Shown piece after piece: positions 6,934 through 13,569 of a DNA stretch of 13,569 nucleotides (its first letter is position 1; every line of letters starts with the position of its first letter). Under the pieces are notes generated by a model. That model searched no databases. It had not been told where the DNA came from and was given only the letters and a program-made list of their open reading frames with translations. Origin of the DNA: Hyphomonas sp. (lineage in GTDB: Bacteria; Pseudomonadota; Alphaproteobacteria; Caulobacterales; Hyphomonadaceae); contig DNFL01000332.1 of NCBI GenBank assembly GCA_003486945.1, positions 1 to 13,569 of the forward strand, written 5' to 3'. The position numbers and the translations under genes are program-made.

Positions 6934-7238
6934 CGGCTGCCGGCCTGATCGCCATCCTTGTGGCGATGATCCTCATACTCATCCGTGCCCTGATGGGTCC
7001 GACCCTGTATGACCGCGTGCTCGCGGTGAACACGTTCGGCACCCAGACCGTCCTCGTCATCGGCCTGCTCGGCTTCGTCATGGGCCGTCCGGACTTCCTC
7101 GACATCGCGATCCTCTACACGCTGATCAACTTCGTCTCGACCATCGCGATCCTGAAATTCTTCCGCCATCGCTCCTTCCAGGTGCCATTGGTGCGCAGGC
7201 CGGAACCGGCCCAGAAGGGAGACGGCGCCAATGGCTGA
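6930..7238 (+). CDS. mrpF: Mrp-type antiporter subunit F
   Basis: A 102-residue protein with three membrane helices (about 3-20, 36-52 and 57-76). The family signature GPTLYDRVLAVN (23-34) and DFLDIAILYTLINF (55-68) identify MrpF/MnhF/MbhB. The acidic residues in the second signature (Asp55, Asp58) sit at the start of helix 3, where MrpF of other species is thought to contribute to the sodium path. GGAGG (6918-6922) lies 7 nt before the ATG, inside mrpE. The gene overlaps mrpE by 4 nt and mrpG by 8 nt. Confidence 0.93.
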   Translation: MTAAGLIAILVAMILILIRALMGPTLYDRVLAVNTFGTQTVLVIGLLGFVMGRPDFLDIAILYTLINFVSTIAILKFFRHRSFQVPLVRRPEPAQKGDGANG

Positions 7239-7605
7239 ACTCCTCGTCCAGATGCAATCCGTGTGGGACCTCGTGCGCATGCCGCTCGGCGGTTTCGCCT
7301 GCATCGTCGGCGGCCTGCTCTGCATCGTCAGCGCCATCGGCGTGCTGCGGTTCCCGGATCTCTACACCCGGCTGCATGCAGCCTCCATCACCGACACGTC
7401 CGGCGCCGGCCTCGTGCTGCTCGGCATGGCGCTGATGTCGCCGCACTGGCTGGTGCTGGTGAAGGTCGGATGCATCTTCGGTTTCCTGCTGCTGACCAGC
7501 GCCACCGCATCCCACTCGCTTGCCAACGCCGCCCACACGGCCGGCCTGCAGCCGAAGATCGGCCTCGCCGGCCGCGATGATCCGCATGCGGAGGAGGCTC
7601 ACTGA
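7231..7605 (+). CDS. mrpG: Mrp-type antiporter subunit G
   Basis: A 124-residue protein with three hydrophobic segments (about 18-38, 57-70 and 73-92). The MrpG/MnhG/MbhC signature is IGVLRFPDLYTRLHAAS (36-52) followed by ITDTSGAGL (53-61). The charged C-terminal tail (95-124) is dispensable in length across the family. It overlaps the 3' end of mrpF by 8 nt, and its own TGA overlaps the next ATG by one base (TGATG). GGGAG (7217-7221) lies 9 nt upstream of the ATG. Confidence 0.93.
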   Translation: MAELLVQMQSVWDLVRMPLGGFACIVGGLLCIVSAIGVLRFPDLYTRLHAASITDTSGAGLVLLGMALMSPHWLVLVKVGCIFGFLLLTSATASHSLANAAHTAGLQPKIGLAGRDDPHAEEAH

Positions 7606-8225
7606 TGATTGAAGCCATTCTGAGCGAGTCCGGAACCGCGCTCATCAACATTCTCTTTCTCGGCATCCTGTTCGTCGTCGCGCTTGCCATCGCGCGCCTG
7701 CGCAGCCTGTTTGCCATCGTGATGCTGTCGGGCGTCTACTCGCTCGTCTCTGCAGCCTGGTACATCCTGGTGGACGCTGTCGATGTCGGTTTCACCGAAG
7801 CCGCTGTCGGTGCGGGCATGTCGACCGCTGTCCTTCTCGGCGCGATGCTGCTGACCGCGCGCACCGCCAAGCCGGAAAAGCCGTTGAAGAGTATCGGTCC
7901 ATTCCTCGTCTGCTTCCTCACCGGCCTGATGCTCGTGTACGGAACAATCGACCTGCCGGCGCTCGGTGATGCACAATCGCCCGCCAATGCCGGCGTCGGC
8001 CTCACCTACCTGCAGATCAACTGGTTCGACATGGGCGTGCCCAACGTCGTCACCTCCGTCCTCGCCAGCTACCGCGGTTACGATACGCTGGGTGAAACCG
8101 CCGTGGTCTTCACTGCCGGTCTCGCCGTCGCGCTGCTGCTCGGCTTCGGCGAGCGTTCGCTGGCCGAAACCCTGCGCAACGGATCCAAGCCGTCGCCAAA
8201 ACGCAAGGACGGAGAGGGCTCATGA
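7605..8225 (+). CDS. Stand-alone MrpA C-terminal tail: DUF4040 (MbhD) fused to MbhE-like domain
   Basis: A 206-residue membrane protein with about six hydrophobic segments. The first part (about 12-86) is a DUF4040/MbhD domain, with SGVYSLVSAAWYILVDAVDV (42-61) and FTEAAVGAGMST (63-74); Glu66 corresponds to the glutamate conserved at this site. The second part (about 97-182) resembles MbhE, with VVTSVLASYRGYDTLGETAV (148-167). In canonical Mrp these two pieces form the end of the large MrpA subunit. In archaeal membrane-bound hydrogenase they are two separate proteins, MbhD and MbhE. Here they form one protein without the NuoL-like part of MrpA. GGAGGA (7590-7595) precedes the ATG. It overlaps mrpB by 4 nt. 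In complex structures this region links the antiporter core to the MrpBCEFG-type subunits. Confidence 0.85.
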   Translation: MIEAILSESGTALINILFLGILFVVALAIARLRSLFAIVMLSGVYSLVSAAWYILVDAVDVGFTEAAVGAGMSTAVLLGAMLLTARTAKPEKPLKSIGPFLVCFLTGLMLVYGTIDLPALGDAQSPANAGVGLTYLQINWFDMGVPNVVTSVLASYRGYDTLGETAVVFTAGLAVALLLGFGERSLAETLRNGSKPSPKRKDGEGS

Positions 8226-8674
8226 AAGGCGATCATCACATGATCCTGCGCGTCATCGCGAAGTGCATGCTGCCGTTGATCCTGATCTACGGTTTCTATG
8301 TCCATTTCCACGGCGAAGTCGGCCCCGGCGGCGCCTTCCAGGCGGGCGTCGTCCTTGCTGTCGGTCTCATCCTCTATGCGCTCGTTTTCGGCCTTGCGCC
8401 GACCATGCGCGCCGTGCCGCCGGCCTTCACCCGCTCGCTCGCCGCAGTGGGCGTCGCGCTCTACGCCAGCGTCGGCGTCTGGGCGATGCTGACCGGCGGT
8501 AAATACCTCGAATACCAGGCCCTGTTCGGCGAACCGCCCGGCGGCCATGACGGCCAGCATGCGGGCATCATCATCGTTGAGCTCGGCGTTCTCTTCGCGG
8601 TGGCCGGCTCGATGGTCACCATCTTCTATGCGCTCGCCGGGCGCGTGGCTGAAATCCGCGACGAGGACTGGTAG
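8222..8674 (+). CDS. mrpB: Mrp-type antiporter subunit B
   Basis: A 150-residue protein with an MnhB domain (MrpB/MbhF). Four hydrophobic segments are seen (about 10-28, 39-60, 70-91 and 114-140). The signature is the loop HGEVGPGGAFQAGV (30-43), equivalent to the HxxxPGGGFxGG loop of the family, and the last helix reads IIIVELGVLFAVAGSMVTIF (115-134) with Glu119 in it. Residues 95-112 form a Gly/His-rich loop before helix 4. GGAGAGG (8211-8217) lies close before the ATG at 8222; a second ATG at 8240 (MILRV) is possible but has no such site. The stop is followed after 2 nt by mrpC. Confidence 0.9.
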   Translation: MKGDHHMILRVIAKCMLPLILIYGFYVHFHGEVGPGGAFQAGVVLAVGLILYALVFGLAPTMRAVPPAFTRSLAAVGVALYASVGVWAMLTGGKYLEYQALFGEPPGGHDGQHAGIIIVELGVLFAVAGSMVTIFYALAGRVAEIRDEDW

Positions 8675-8676
8675 CC

Positions 8677-9174
8677 ATGTGGGAATTCATTCTCGACCGC
8701 GCCGGCTACTGGGCGATCATCGGCCTGATGATGATCAGCCTGTTCATCGCCTTCTCGGCGGAAAACCTGATCAAGCGTCTCGTCGGCCTGTCGCTGTTCC
8801 AGACAACCATCTGCCTGTTCTACATCATCCTCGCCAAGGTCACGGGCGGCACCGCGCCGGTCCTGTTGAAAGAGGACATGCCCTATCATCCGGCCGGTCA
8901 CGCCGCAGCGGAGACGGGCGCACAGCTCACCGCTGCCAGCGGCGAGCGTTTTGCCGAACTCGTCCACACCTATTCCAACCCGCTCCCGCACGTCCTGATC
9001 CTGACGGCCATCGTCGTCGGCGTGGCCACCCTGTCGCTCGGCCTCGCGCTGATCGTCCGCATCCGTGAGGCTTATGGCACCATCGAGGCGGATGACGTGC
9101 GCGCCATCGACATTGAAACGGCCATCGCTCAGGAAGCCGAAGCCGAGAAGGACCTCAAAGAGGCAACGGCATGA
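8677..9174 (+). CDS. mrpC: Mrp-type antiporter subunit C (NuoK-like), with insertion
   Basis: The NuoK-like subunit of the antiporter. Three hydrophobic helices are visible: about 11-28, 33-53 and 107-130. The identifying stretches are AENLIKRLVGLSLFQTTICL (28-47) and SNPLPHVLILTAIVVGVATL (100-119), typical of MrpC/MnhC/MbhG. Its 165 residues are longer than the usual 110-125. Roughly 45 residues between helices 2 and 3 (55-100) contain a hydrophilic His/Ala-rich stretch, and an acidic, helical tail follows residue 132. GAGGA (8663-8667) is 9 nt before the ATG. It overlaps mrpD by 4 nt. Confidence 0.92.
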   Translation: MWEFILDRAGYWAIIGLMMISLFIAFSAENLIKRLVGLSLFQTTICLFYIILAKVTGGTAPVLLKEDMPYHPAGHAAAETGAQLTAASGERFAELVHTYSNPLPHVLILTAIVVGVATLSLGLALIVRIREAYGTIEADDVRAIDIETAIAQEAEAEKDLKEATA

Positions 9175-10706
9175 TCCTGGAAACCCTCCTTGCAACGGCG
9201 CCCGACTGGGCGCTGCGCCACGCCGCAATCCTTGTTCCGGTCGTGCCTCTGGTCATGGCGCCGATCCTAGCGCTGTCGCCGAGCGCCCGTCTCGGCTGGG
9301 TGCTCACGCTCGCCACCACGGCGGCAGCACTTTACTTCTCGCTGCTCACGCTCGGCATCGTCCAGTCGCTTCCGGGCGGCGTCATCAGCTATGCTGTCGG
9401 CAACTGGGCGCCGCCCATCGGCATCGAGGTGCGCGTCGATGCGCTGAATGCCATGGTCCTGCTCATCGTCACGGGCATGGCTTTCCTCGGCACCATCTTC
9501 GCCTGGCCCACGCTCGTCTCCGAAATCCGCAAGGAAAAGATCGCGCTGTTCCTCAGCGCCTTCCTGCTCTGCGTCTCGGGACTTTGCGGCGTCACCGCCA
9601 CGGGTGATGCGTTCAACCTCTTCGTCTTCCTCGAGATCTCGTCGCTGTCGACCTATGTGCTGGTCGCGATGGGGTCCTCGCGGGATCGCCGCGCGCTGCC
9701 GGCCGCATTTGACTACCTGATCATGGGCACGCTCGGCGCCAGTTTCTACATCATCGGCGTCGGCTTCCTCTATGCTGCCACCGGCACGCTCAACATGGCA
9801 GACCTTGCTGCCCAGCTGCCGGGCCTCACCGGCAACCGCTCCGTGCAGGTCGGCTTCGCCTTCATCATCGTCGGCCTCGGACTGAAGGCCGCGATGTGGC
9901 CGCTGCACCAGTGGCTGCCGAATGCCTATGCCTACAGCCCCAGCTTTGTGACGATGTTCCTTGCGGCCACTGCCACCAAGGTTGCCATCTATGCGCTGGT
10001 GCGCTGGCTGTTCACCATCTTCCAGCCGGACTACGCTTTCGAACAGGCGCTGTTCTACTGGATCCTCGCCCCACTCGGCATTGCTGCGATGGTTATCTGC
10101 TCGTTCCAGGCGGTGTTCCAGACCGACATCCGCCGCATGCTCGCCTACTCTTCGGTGGCGCAGGTCGGCTACATGCTGCTCGGCGTCTCCATCGGCACGG
10201 CGGCGGGCGTCTCTGCCGGTCTCCTGCACCTCTTCAACCACGCCCTGATGAAAGGCGCGCTGTTCATGGCGGTCGCCGGCATCTGCCTCACTTACAAGGG
10301 CACGACCATTCGCGACTTTGCAGGCCTCGGCCGCTCCGCGCCGTTCACGATGGCGGCCTTCGCCATCGCCGGCCTGTCGCTGATCGGCGTGCCACTGACG
10401 GCGGGCTTCATGTCGAAGCTGCAACTCGGCTACGCATTGTTCGACCACGGATGGTGGTGGGCAGTGCTGCTCGTGGTGTTCTCCAGCTTCCTGGCGGTCT
10501 TCTATGTCGGCCGCATTCTTCAGGCCGTGTTCTTCCAGGCGCCGGTCAATCCGCGCAAGCATCGCAAGGAGGCGCCACTGCTCTTGCTGATCCCGCTCTG
10601 GATTCTCGCCCTCGCCAACATCTATTTCGGTATCGACGCGACGTTCCCGATAGGCCTTGCCAATGACGCCGCCGTCGCTGCCCTCGGACAGGAGGCGTTC
10701 CGATGA
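9171..10706 (+). CDS. mrpD: Mrp-type antiporter subunit D (NuoN/L/M-like proton channel)
   Basis: A 511-residue integral membrane protein with about 14 helices, of the proton-conducting family shared by complex I NuoL/M/N and Mrp. The ion-path residues are present: Glu155 in NLFVFLEISSLSTYVLVAMG, Lys239 in GLGLKAAMWPLHQWLPNA, Lys270 in ATKVAIYALVR, His357 and Lys361 in NHALMKGALF, and Lys416 in FMSKLQLG. GDAFNLFVFLEISSLSTY is the strongest MrpD/MbhH signature. It conducts the proton-side current of the antiporter. The start has AGAGG (9159-9163) 7 nt upstream and overlaps mrpC by 4 nt; the 3' end overlaps the next gene by 4 nt. Confidence 0.93.
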   Translation: MILETLLATAPDWALRHAAILVPVVPLVMAPILALSPSARLGWVLTLATTAAALYFSLLTLGIVQSLPGGVISYAVGNWAPPIGIEVRVDALNAMVLLIVTGMAFLGTIFAWPTLVSEIRKEKIALFLSAFLLCVSGLCGVTATGDAFNLFVFLEISSLSTYVLVAMGSSRDRRALPAAFDYLIMGTLGASFYIIGVGFLYAATGTLNMADLAAQLPGLTGNRSVQVGFAFIIVGLGLKAAMWPLHQWLPNAYAYSPSFVTMFLAATATKVAIYALVRWLFTIFQPDYAFEQALFYWILAPLGIAAMVICSFQAVFQTDIRRMLAYSSVAQVGYMLLGVSIGTAAGVSAGLLHLFNHALMKGALFMAVAGICLTYKGTTIRDFAGLGRSAPFTMAAFAIAGLSLIGVPLTAGFMSKLQLGYALFDHGWWWAVLLVVFSSFLAVFYVGRILQAVFFQAPVNPRKHRKEAPLLLLIPLWILALANIYFGIDATFPIGLANDAAVAALGQEAFR

Positions 10707-12208
10707 CTCCGGAAGTCCTGATTGCGCTCGCCCTCGGCCTGCCACTCGTCATCGCGGCGGGCATCGCGGCTGCCGGCAAGTTCCCGAACGTTCGCGAAGG
10801 CATCACGCTCGTAGGGGCGGGTTTGCTCTTCTTCGTGGTCGTGCAGTTGTGCTTGCTGGTCTCGGCCGGCCAACGCCCCGAACTGTATATCGGCGAAGCC
10901 GTTCCCGGGCTTGCCTTTGCCTTCAAGCTCGAACCGCTCGGCGCTCTGTTCGCCTTTGTCGCGTCCGGCCTCTGGATCGTGAACTCGTTCTATTCGATCG
11001 GTTACATGCGCGGGAACCGCGAGCGCAACCAGACGCGCTTCTATATCTGCTTCGCCATCGCCCTCTGCGGCGCCATGGGCGTGGCGATGGCGGGCAACCT
11101 GTTCACGCTCTTCATCTTCTATGAAGTGCTGACCCTCTCCACCTATCCGCTCGTTGCACACAAGGGCGACGAAGCGGCCCAGCGCGGCGCGCGCATCTAC
11201 CTGCTGACGCTGCTTGGCACCTCGATCGGCTTCCTGCTCACCGCCATCATGTGGACCTGGGTGCTCGCTGGCCAGAGCCTCGATTTCGTCGATGGCGGCC
11301 TGCTCGCCAATGTCGAGATGTCGCCGGTCGTCGCCTCTGCGCTCCTGCTGCTCTTCGTCTTCGGTGTCGGCAAGGCGGCGCTGATGCCGTTCCATTTCTG
11401 GCTGCCCAACGCGATGGTCGCGCCGACGCCGGTGTCGGCGTTGCTGCACGCCGTTGCAGTTGTGAAGGCAGGCGTGTTCGCGGTGATGAAGATCTCGATC
11501 TACATCTTCGGCGACGAACTCCTGAATGCCACGCCGTCGCGCGAATTCATCATGGATGTCGCGTGTATCACCATTGTCGTGGCCTCGCTCATCGCCATGA
11601 CCAAGGACAACCTGAAAGCAAGGCTCGCTTACTCCACGGTTGCCCAGCTCGCCTACGTCACTCTCGGCGCGATGCTCGCGGACAAGGCCGGCGTGATGGG
11701 CGGCTCGCTGCAGATCGCGGCGCACGCGGTTGGCAAGATCACGCTCTTCATGTGCGCCGGCGCCATCTATGTCGCTACCGGGCTCACCAATATCTCGGAC
11801 ATGAAGGGCCTCGGGCGGAAGATGCCGCTCATCTTCATTGCCTTCTTCATCGCGTCCCTGTCGATCATCGGTATCCCGCCGCTCGCCGGCGACTGGCCGA
11901 AATACGAACTGATGCAAGGCGCCATCGACCGCGGCACGGACTGGGTGCCCTTCGTGCTGATCATCTCGTCGCTGCTGAACATCGCCTATCTGCTGCCGAT
12001 CCCGATCATGGCGCTGATGCCGCCGCCGGGAACCAAACCGCCGAAGGAATTCAAACGCCCCGGCGGCGCACCCTGGCTGACAGTCGCCGCGCCCCTGTTC
12101 ACCGCGCTGCTCTGCTTCGTCGTGTTCTTCCTGATCGACCCCATCGGCGACTTCCTCGAGCCCGCCTTTGCTACCACTGACGTTACTCCGCAGGTGAAGA
12201 TCCCATGA
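10703..12208 (+). CDS. Second MrpD/NuoM-like antiporter subunit
   Basis: A 501-residue membrane protein of the same proton-channel family but a different subgroup from the preceding MrpD. The key residues are kept: Glu141 in LFIFYEVLTLSTYPLVAHKG, Lys224 in GVGKAALMPFHFWLPNA, Lys255 in HAVAVVKAGVF, Lys345 in HAVGKITLFM and Lys400 in GDWPKYELM. TPVSALLHAVAVVKAGVF is closer to the NuoL/NuoM/MrpA style of sequence than to MrpD. This suggests it may take the place of the NuoL-like half of MrpA, though without its C-terminal tail. AGGAGG (10690-10695) lies 7 nt before the ATG. It overlaps both neighbours by 4 nt. Confidence 0.9.
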   Translation: MTPEVLIALALGLPLVIAAGIAAAGKFPNVREGITLVGAGLLFFVVVQLCLLVSAGQRPELYIGEAVPGLAFAFKLEPLGALFAFVASGLWIVNSFYSIGYMRGNRERNQTRFYICFAIALCGAMGVAMAGNLFTLFIFYEVLTLSTYPLVAHKGDEAAQRGARIYLLTLLGTSIGFLLTAIMWTWVLAGQSLDFVDGGLLANVEMSPVVASALLLLFVFGVGKAALMPFHFWLPNAMVAPTPVSALLHAVAVVKAGVFAVMKISIYIFGDELLNATPSREFIMDVACITIVVASLIAMTKDNLKARLAYSTVAQLAYVTLGAMLADKAGVMGGSLQIAAHAVGKITLFMCAGAIYVATGLTNISDMKGLGRKMPLIFIAFFIASLSIIGIPPLAGDWPKYELMQGAIDRGTDWVPFVLIISSLLNIAYLLPIPIMALMPPPGTKPPKEFKRPGGAPWLTVAAPLFTALLCFVVFFLIDPIGDFLEPAFATTDVTPQVKIP

Positions 12209-12636
12209 CCGACCAGACACCTTCGGGCCGCGACTCTTCCGGCCGCTTCGTCAAGCAGGCCGCCGAGCGCGTCAACGCCATGAGCCGCACCACGGAAGAA
12301 GGCATCCACCCGATGTCGAAAGTCCTGTTCGGCTGGACCGAAACGAAGAATATCGGCGCCATCCTGTTTTGGGTCATGGGCGCCTTGTCGCTCGCCCTCG
12401 TCGCCGCCGACCTGCTGATCGTGCGCCATGAGAAAATCGCGTTTGCCAATTCCGTCGGCTTCTACGGCATCTGGGGCTTTCTCGCCTTTTCCTTCGTCGT
12501 TCTGATGGGCTGGCCACTCGGTCAGCTCCTGCGGCGCGACGAGAACTATTACGGCGATGCCGGCGGCCCGCCTGCCGATATCGATCCTGATCTGGCAGAT
12601 GCCGGGGCAGGGCAGAAATCCGAGGGAGGCCACTGA
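12205..12636 (+). CDS. Two-helix membrane protein of the antiporter operon, unknown function
   Basis: A 143-residue protein embedded between two proton-channel subunits. Residues 1-45 are hydrophilic, with a Ser/Arg-rich start. Two hydrophobic helices follow (about 52-72 and 84-107), and a polar, acidic, Gly/Pro-rich tail ends the protein. The second helix ends in GFYGIWGFLAFSFVVLMG (84-101) and is followed by PLGQLLRRDENYYGD (103-117). I recall proteins with a similar GFY...GF...RxEDYYD pattern next to NuoL/M-like antiporter genes in other proteobacteria, but no function is assigned. It overlaps the upstream gene by 4 nt and the downstream one by one base, and is probably a small structural subunit of the same complex. 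The start has AGGTGA (12192-12197) 7 nt upstream. Confidence 0.8.
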   Translation: MTDQTPSGRDSSGRFVKQAAERVNAMSRTTEEGIHPMSKVLFGWTETKNIGAILFWVMGALSLALVAADLLIVRHEKIAFANSVGFYGIWGFLAFSFVVLMGWPLGQLLRRDENYYGDAGGPPADIDPDLADAGAGQKSEGGH

Positions 12637-13569
12637 TGCCGGCATTCCTTGCAGATCTTAATCCCGGCTGGCTGCTGATCCTCGCAGGCCTTGCGGCCGT
12701 CTTTACTCAGCCGCGCGTCATTCGCCAGAGCATCACCATCCTCGCCCCGCTGGTCGCCATCCTCATGCTCGCCACCGCCGAGCACGGTGTCGATCACCTC
12801 ACCTTTGAAGCGCTCGGCCTGGAAATGTCCTTCTACCGGGTCGACAGCCTGAACTTCCTGTTTGGTCTCGCCTTCCTGATCGCGTCGCTCCTGAACGCCA
12901 TCTATGCTCTGCATACGGATGACCGCCTGCAGGACGGCATGGCGCTTGCCTATGCTGGTGCCGCCGTCTCGGCCACCTTTGCCGGCGACCTGATGACCCT
13001 GTTCATCTTCTGGGAACTGACGGCGATCTCCTCGGTCTTCCTCATCCTCAAGGCAGGTACGCGCGCGGCCTACTTCTCCTCGCTGCGCTATCTCGGCATC
13101 CAGATCCTGTCCGGCGTGCTCCTGCTCGATGGCATCGCCTATGTCTGGCACTATACCGGCAGCCTCTCGCTGCAGGCTTTCACCAGCCTGAATGATCCCG
13201 GCGCGATGATCATCTTCATCGCCTTCGGCATCAAGGCGGCGTTCCCGTTCATGCACAACTGGCTGCAGGATTCCTATCCCAAGGCCTCGGTCGTCGGCGC
13301 GGTCGTCCTCTCCGCCTTCACTACCAAGCTTGCAGTTTATGCCTTCGCGCGCTTCTTCCCCGGCTTCAACGAGCTGATCTGGATCGGCGCGGTGATGACC
13401 GTCTTCCCGGTCTTCTTCGCCGTCATCGAGAACGACCTGCGCCGCGTACTCGCCTATTCGCTGAACAACCAGGTCGGCTTCATGATCTGCGCCATCGGTG
13501 TCGGCACCGCCGGCGTCGGCAACGCACTCGCCCTCAACGGCGCCACCGCGCACGCCTTCAGCCACATCA
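12636..13569 (+). CDS. Third NuoL/MrpD-like antiporter subunit (partial, runs off the right edge)
   Basis: A frame from ATG 12636 stays open to the window end, giving 311 complete codons of what is probably a 500-600 residue protein. The first two residues of the ATG overlap the TGA of the preceding gene (TGATG), with GAGGGAGG (12622-12629) 6 nt upstream. About eight hydrophobic segments are visible. Channel residues are Glu127 in TLFIFWELTAISSVFLILK, Lys200 in FGIKAAFPFMHNWLQDSYP and Lys231 in SAFTTKLAVYAFARFF. The HNWLQDSYPKAS stretch differs from the HxWLPxA form in the two upstream paralogues, marking a third subgroup. The last visible bases, reading GATAHAFSHI, lie at the helix that holds the central His and Lys of the family. 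Confidence 0.9.
   Translation, partial: MPAFLADLNPGWLLILAGLAAVFTQPRVIRQSITILAPLVAILMLATAEHGVDHLTFEALGLEMSFYRVDSLNFLFGLAFLIASLLNAIYALHTDDRLQDGMALAYAGAAVSATFAGDLMTLFIFWELTAISSVFLILKAGTRAAYFSSLRYLGIQILSGVLLLDGIAYVWHYTGSLSLQAFTSLNDPGAMIIFIAFGIKAAFPFMHNWLQDSYPKASVVGAVVLSAFTTKLAVYAFARFFPGFNELIWIGAVMTVFPVFFAVIENDLRRVLAYSLNNQVGFMICAIGVGTAGVGNALALNGATAHAFSHI

Noticed and set aside
10622..12220. Long minus-strand open frame opposite the second NuoM-like gene
   Set aside because: Low-complexity Arg/Glu/His/Gly translation, no domain, fully antisense to a recognised gene.
12549..13565. Long minus-strand open frame near the right edge
   Set aside because: It is antisense to the third channel subunit, whose plus-strand frame is open to the edge and carries the family's Glu and Lys residues.

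Overview
The window reads as a chromosomal segment of a GC-rich alphaproteobacterium. The evidence is a DUF2336 protein (a family found mainly in Alphaproteobacteria), the codon bias, and an Mrp-like antiporter operon of a type I associate with this class. Hyphomonadaceae is my best guess at family level, but this is inference and no marker gene in the window fixes it. There are no RNA genes, insertion sequences or CRISPR arrays that I can see.

Left part, minus strand (1-4501). At the left edge is the 5' end of a Fic-family gene that runs out of the window. A 230-base stretch before it is more AT-rich than the rest and holds only a short doubtful ORF. Then, reading leftwards from 4442, comes a tight four-gene cluster: an MFS exporter-like protein, alanine racemase (alr), and the permease (mlaE) and ATPase (mlaF) of an MCE/Mla-type lipid transporter. 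Gaps are 33 nt and 8 nt, followed by a 4-nt overlap. The usual MlaD (MCE) partner is not next to mlaF.

Middle, plus strand (4537-6416). A small four-helix DoxX-like membrane protein diverges from the MFS gene, with a plausible pair of back-to-back promoters between them. It is followed by a DUF2336 protein of unknown function.

Right part, plus strand (6445 to the end). This is one long, translationally coupled operon for a multi-subunit membrane cation/proton antiporter of the Mrp/MBH superfamily: MrpE, MrpF, MrpG, a stand-alone protein equal to the C-terminal tail of MrpA (DUF4040/MbhD plus MbhE-like), MrpB, MrpC, then MrpD. Two further NuoL/M/N-like subunits follow, with a 143-residue two-helix protein of unknown function between them. 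The last subunit is cut by the window end. Every junction overlaps by 1-8 nt or is separated by 2 nt, so the products are probably made as one complex. There is no full-length MrpA. The order E-F-G-A(tail)-B-C-D equals that of the antiporter half of archaeal membrane-bound hydrogenase (mbhA-H). Here additional proton-channel subunits, not hydrogenase genes, follow. All three large subunits keep the glutamate and lysines used for ion translocation in complex I and Mrp. This operon is the most interesting object in the window.
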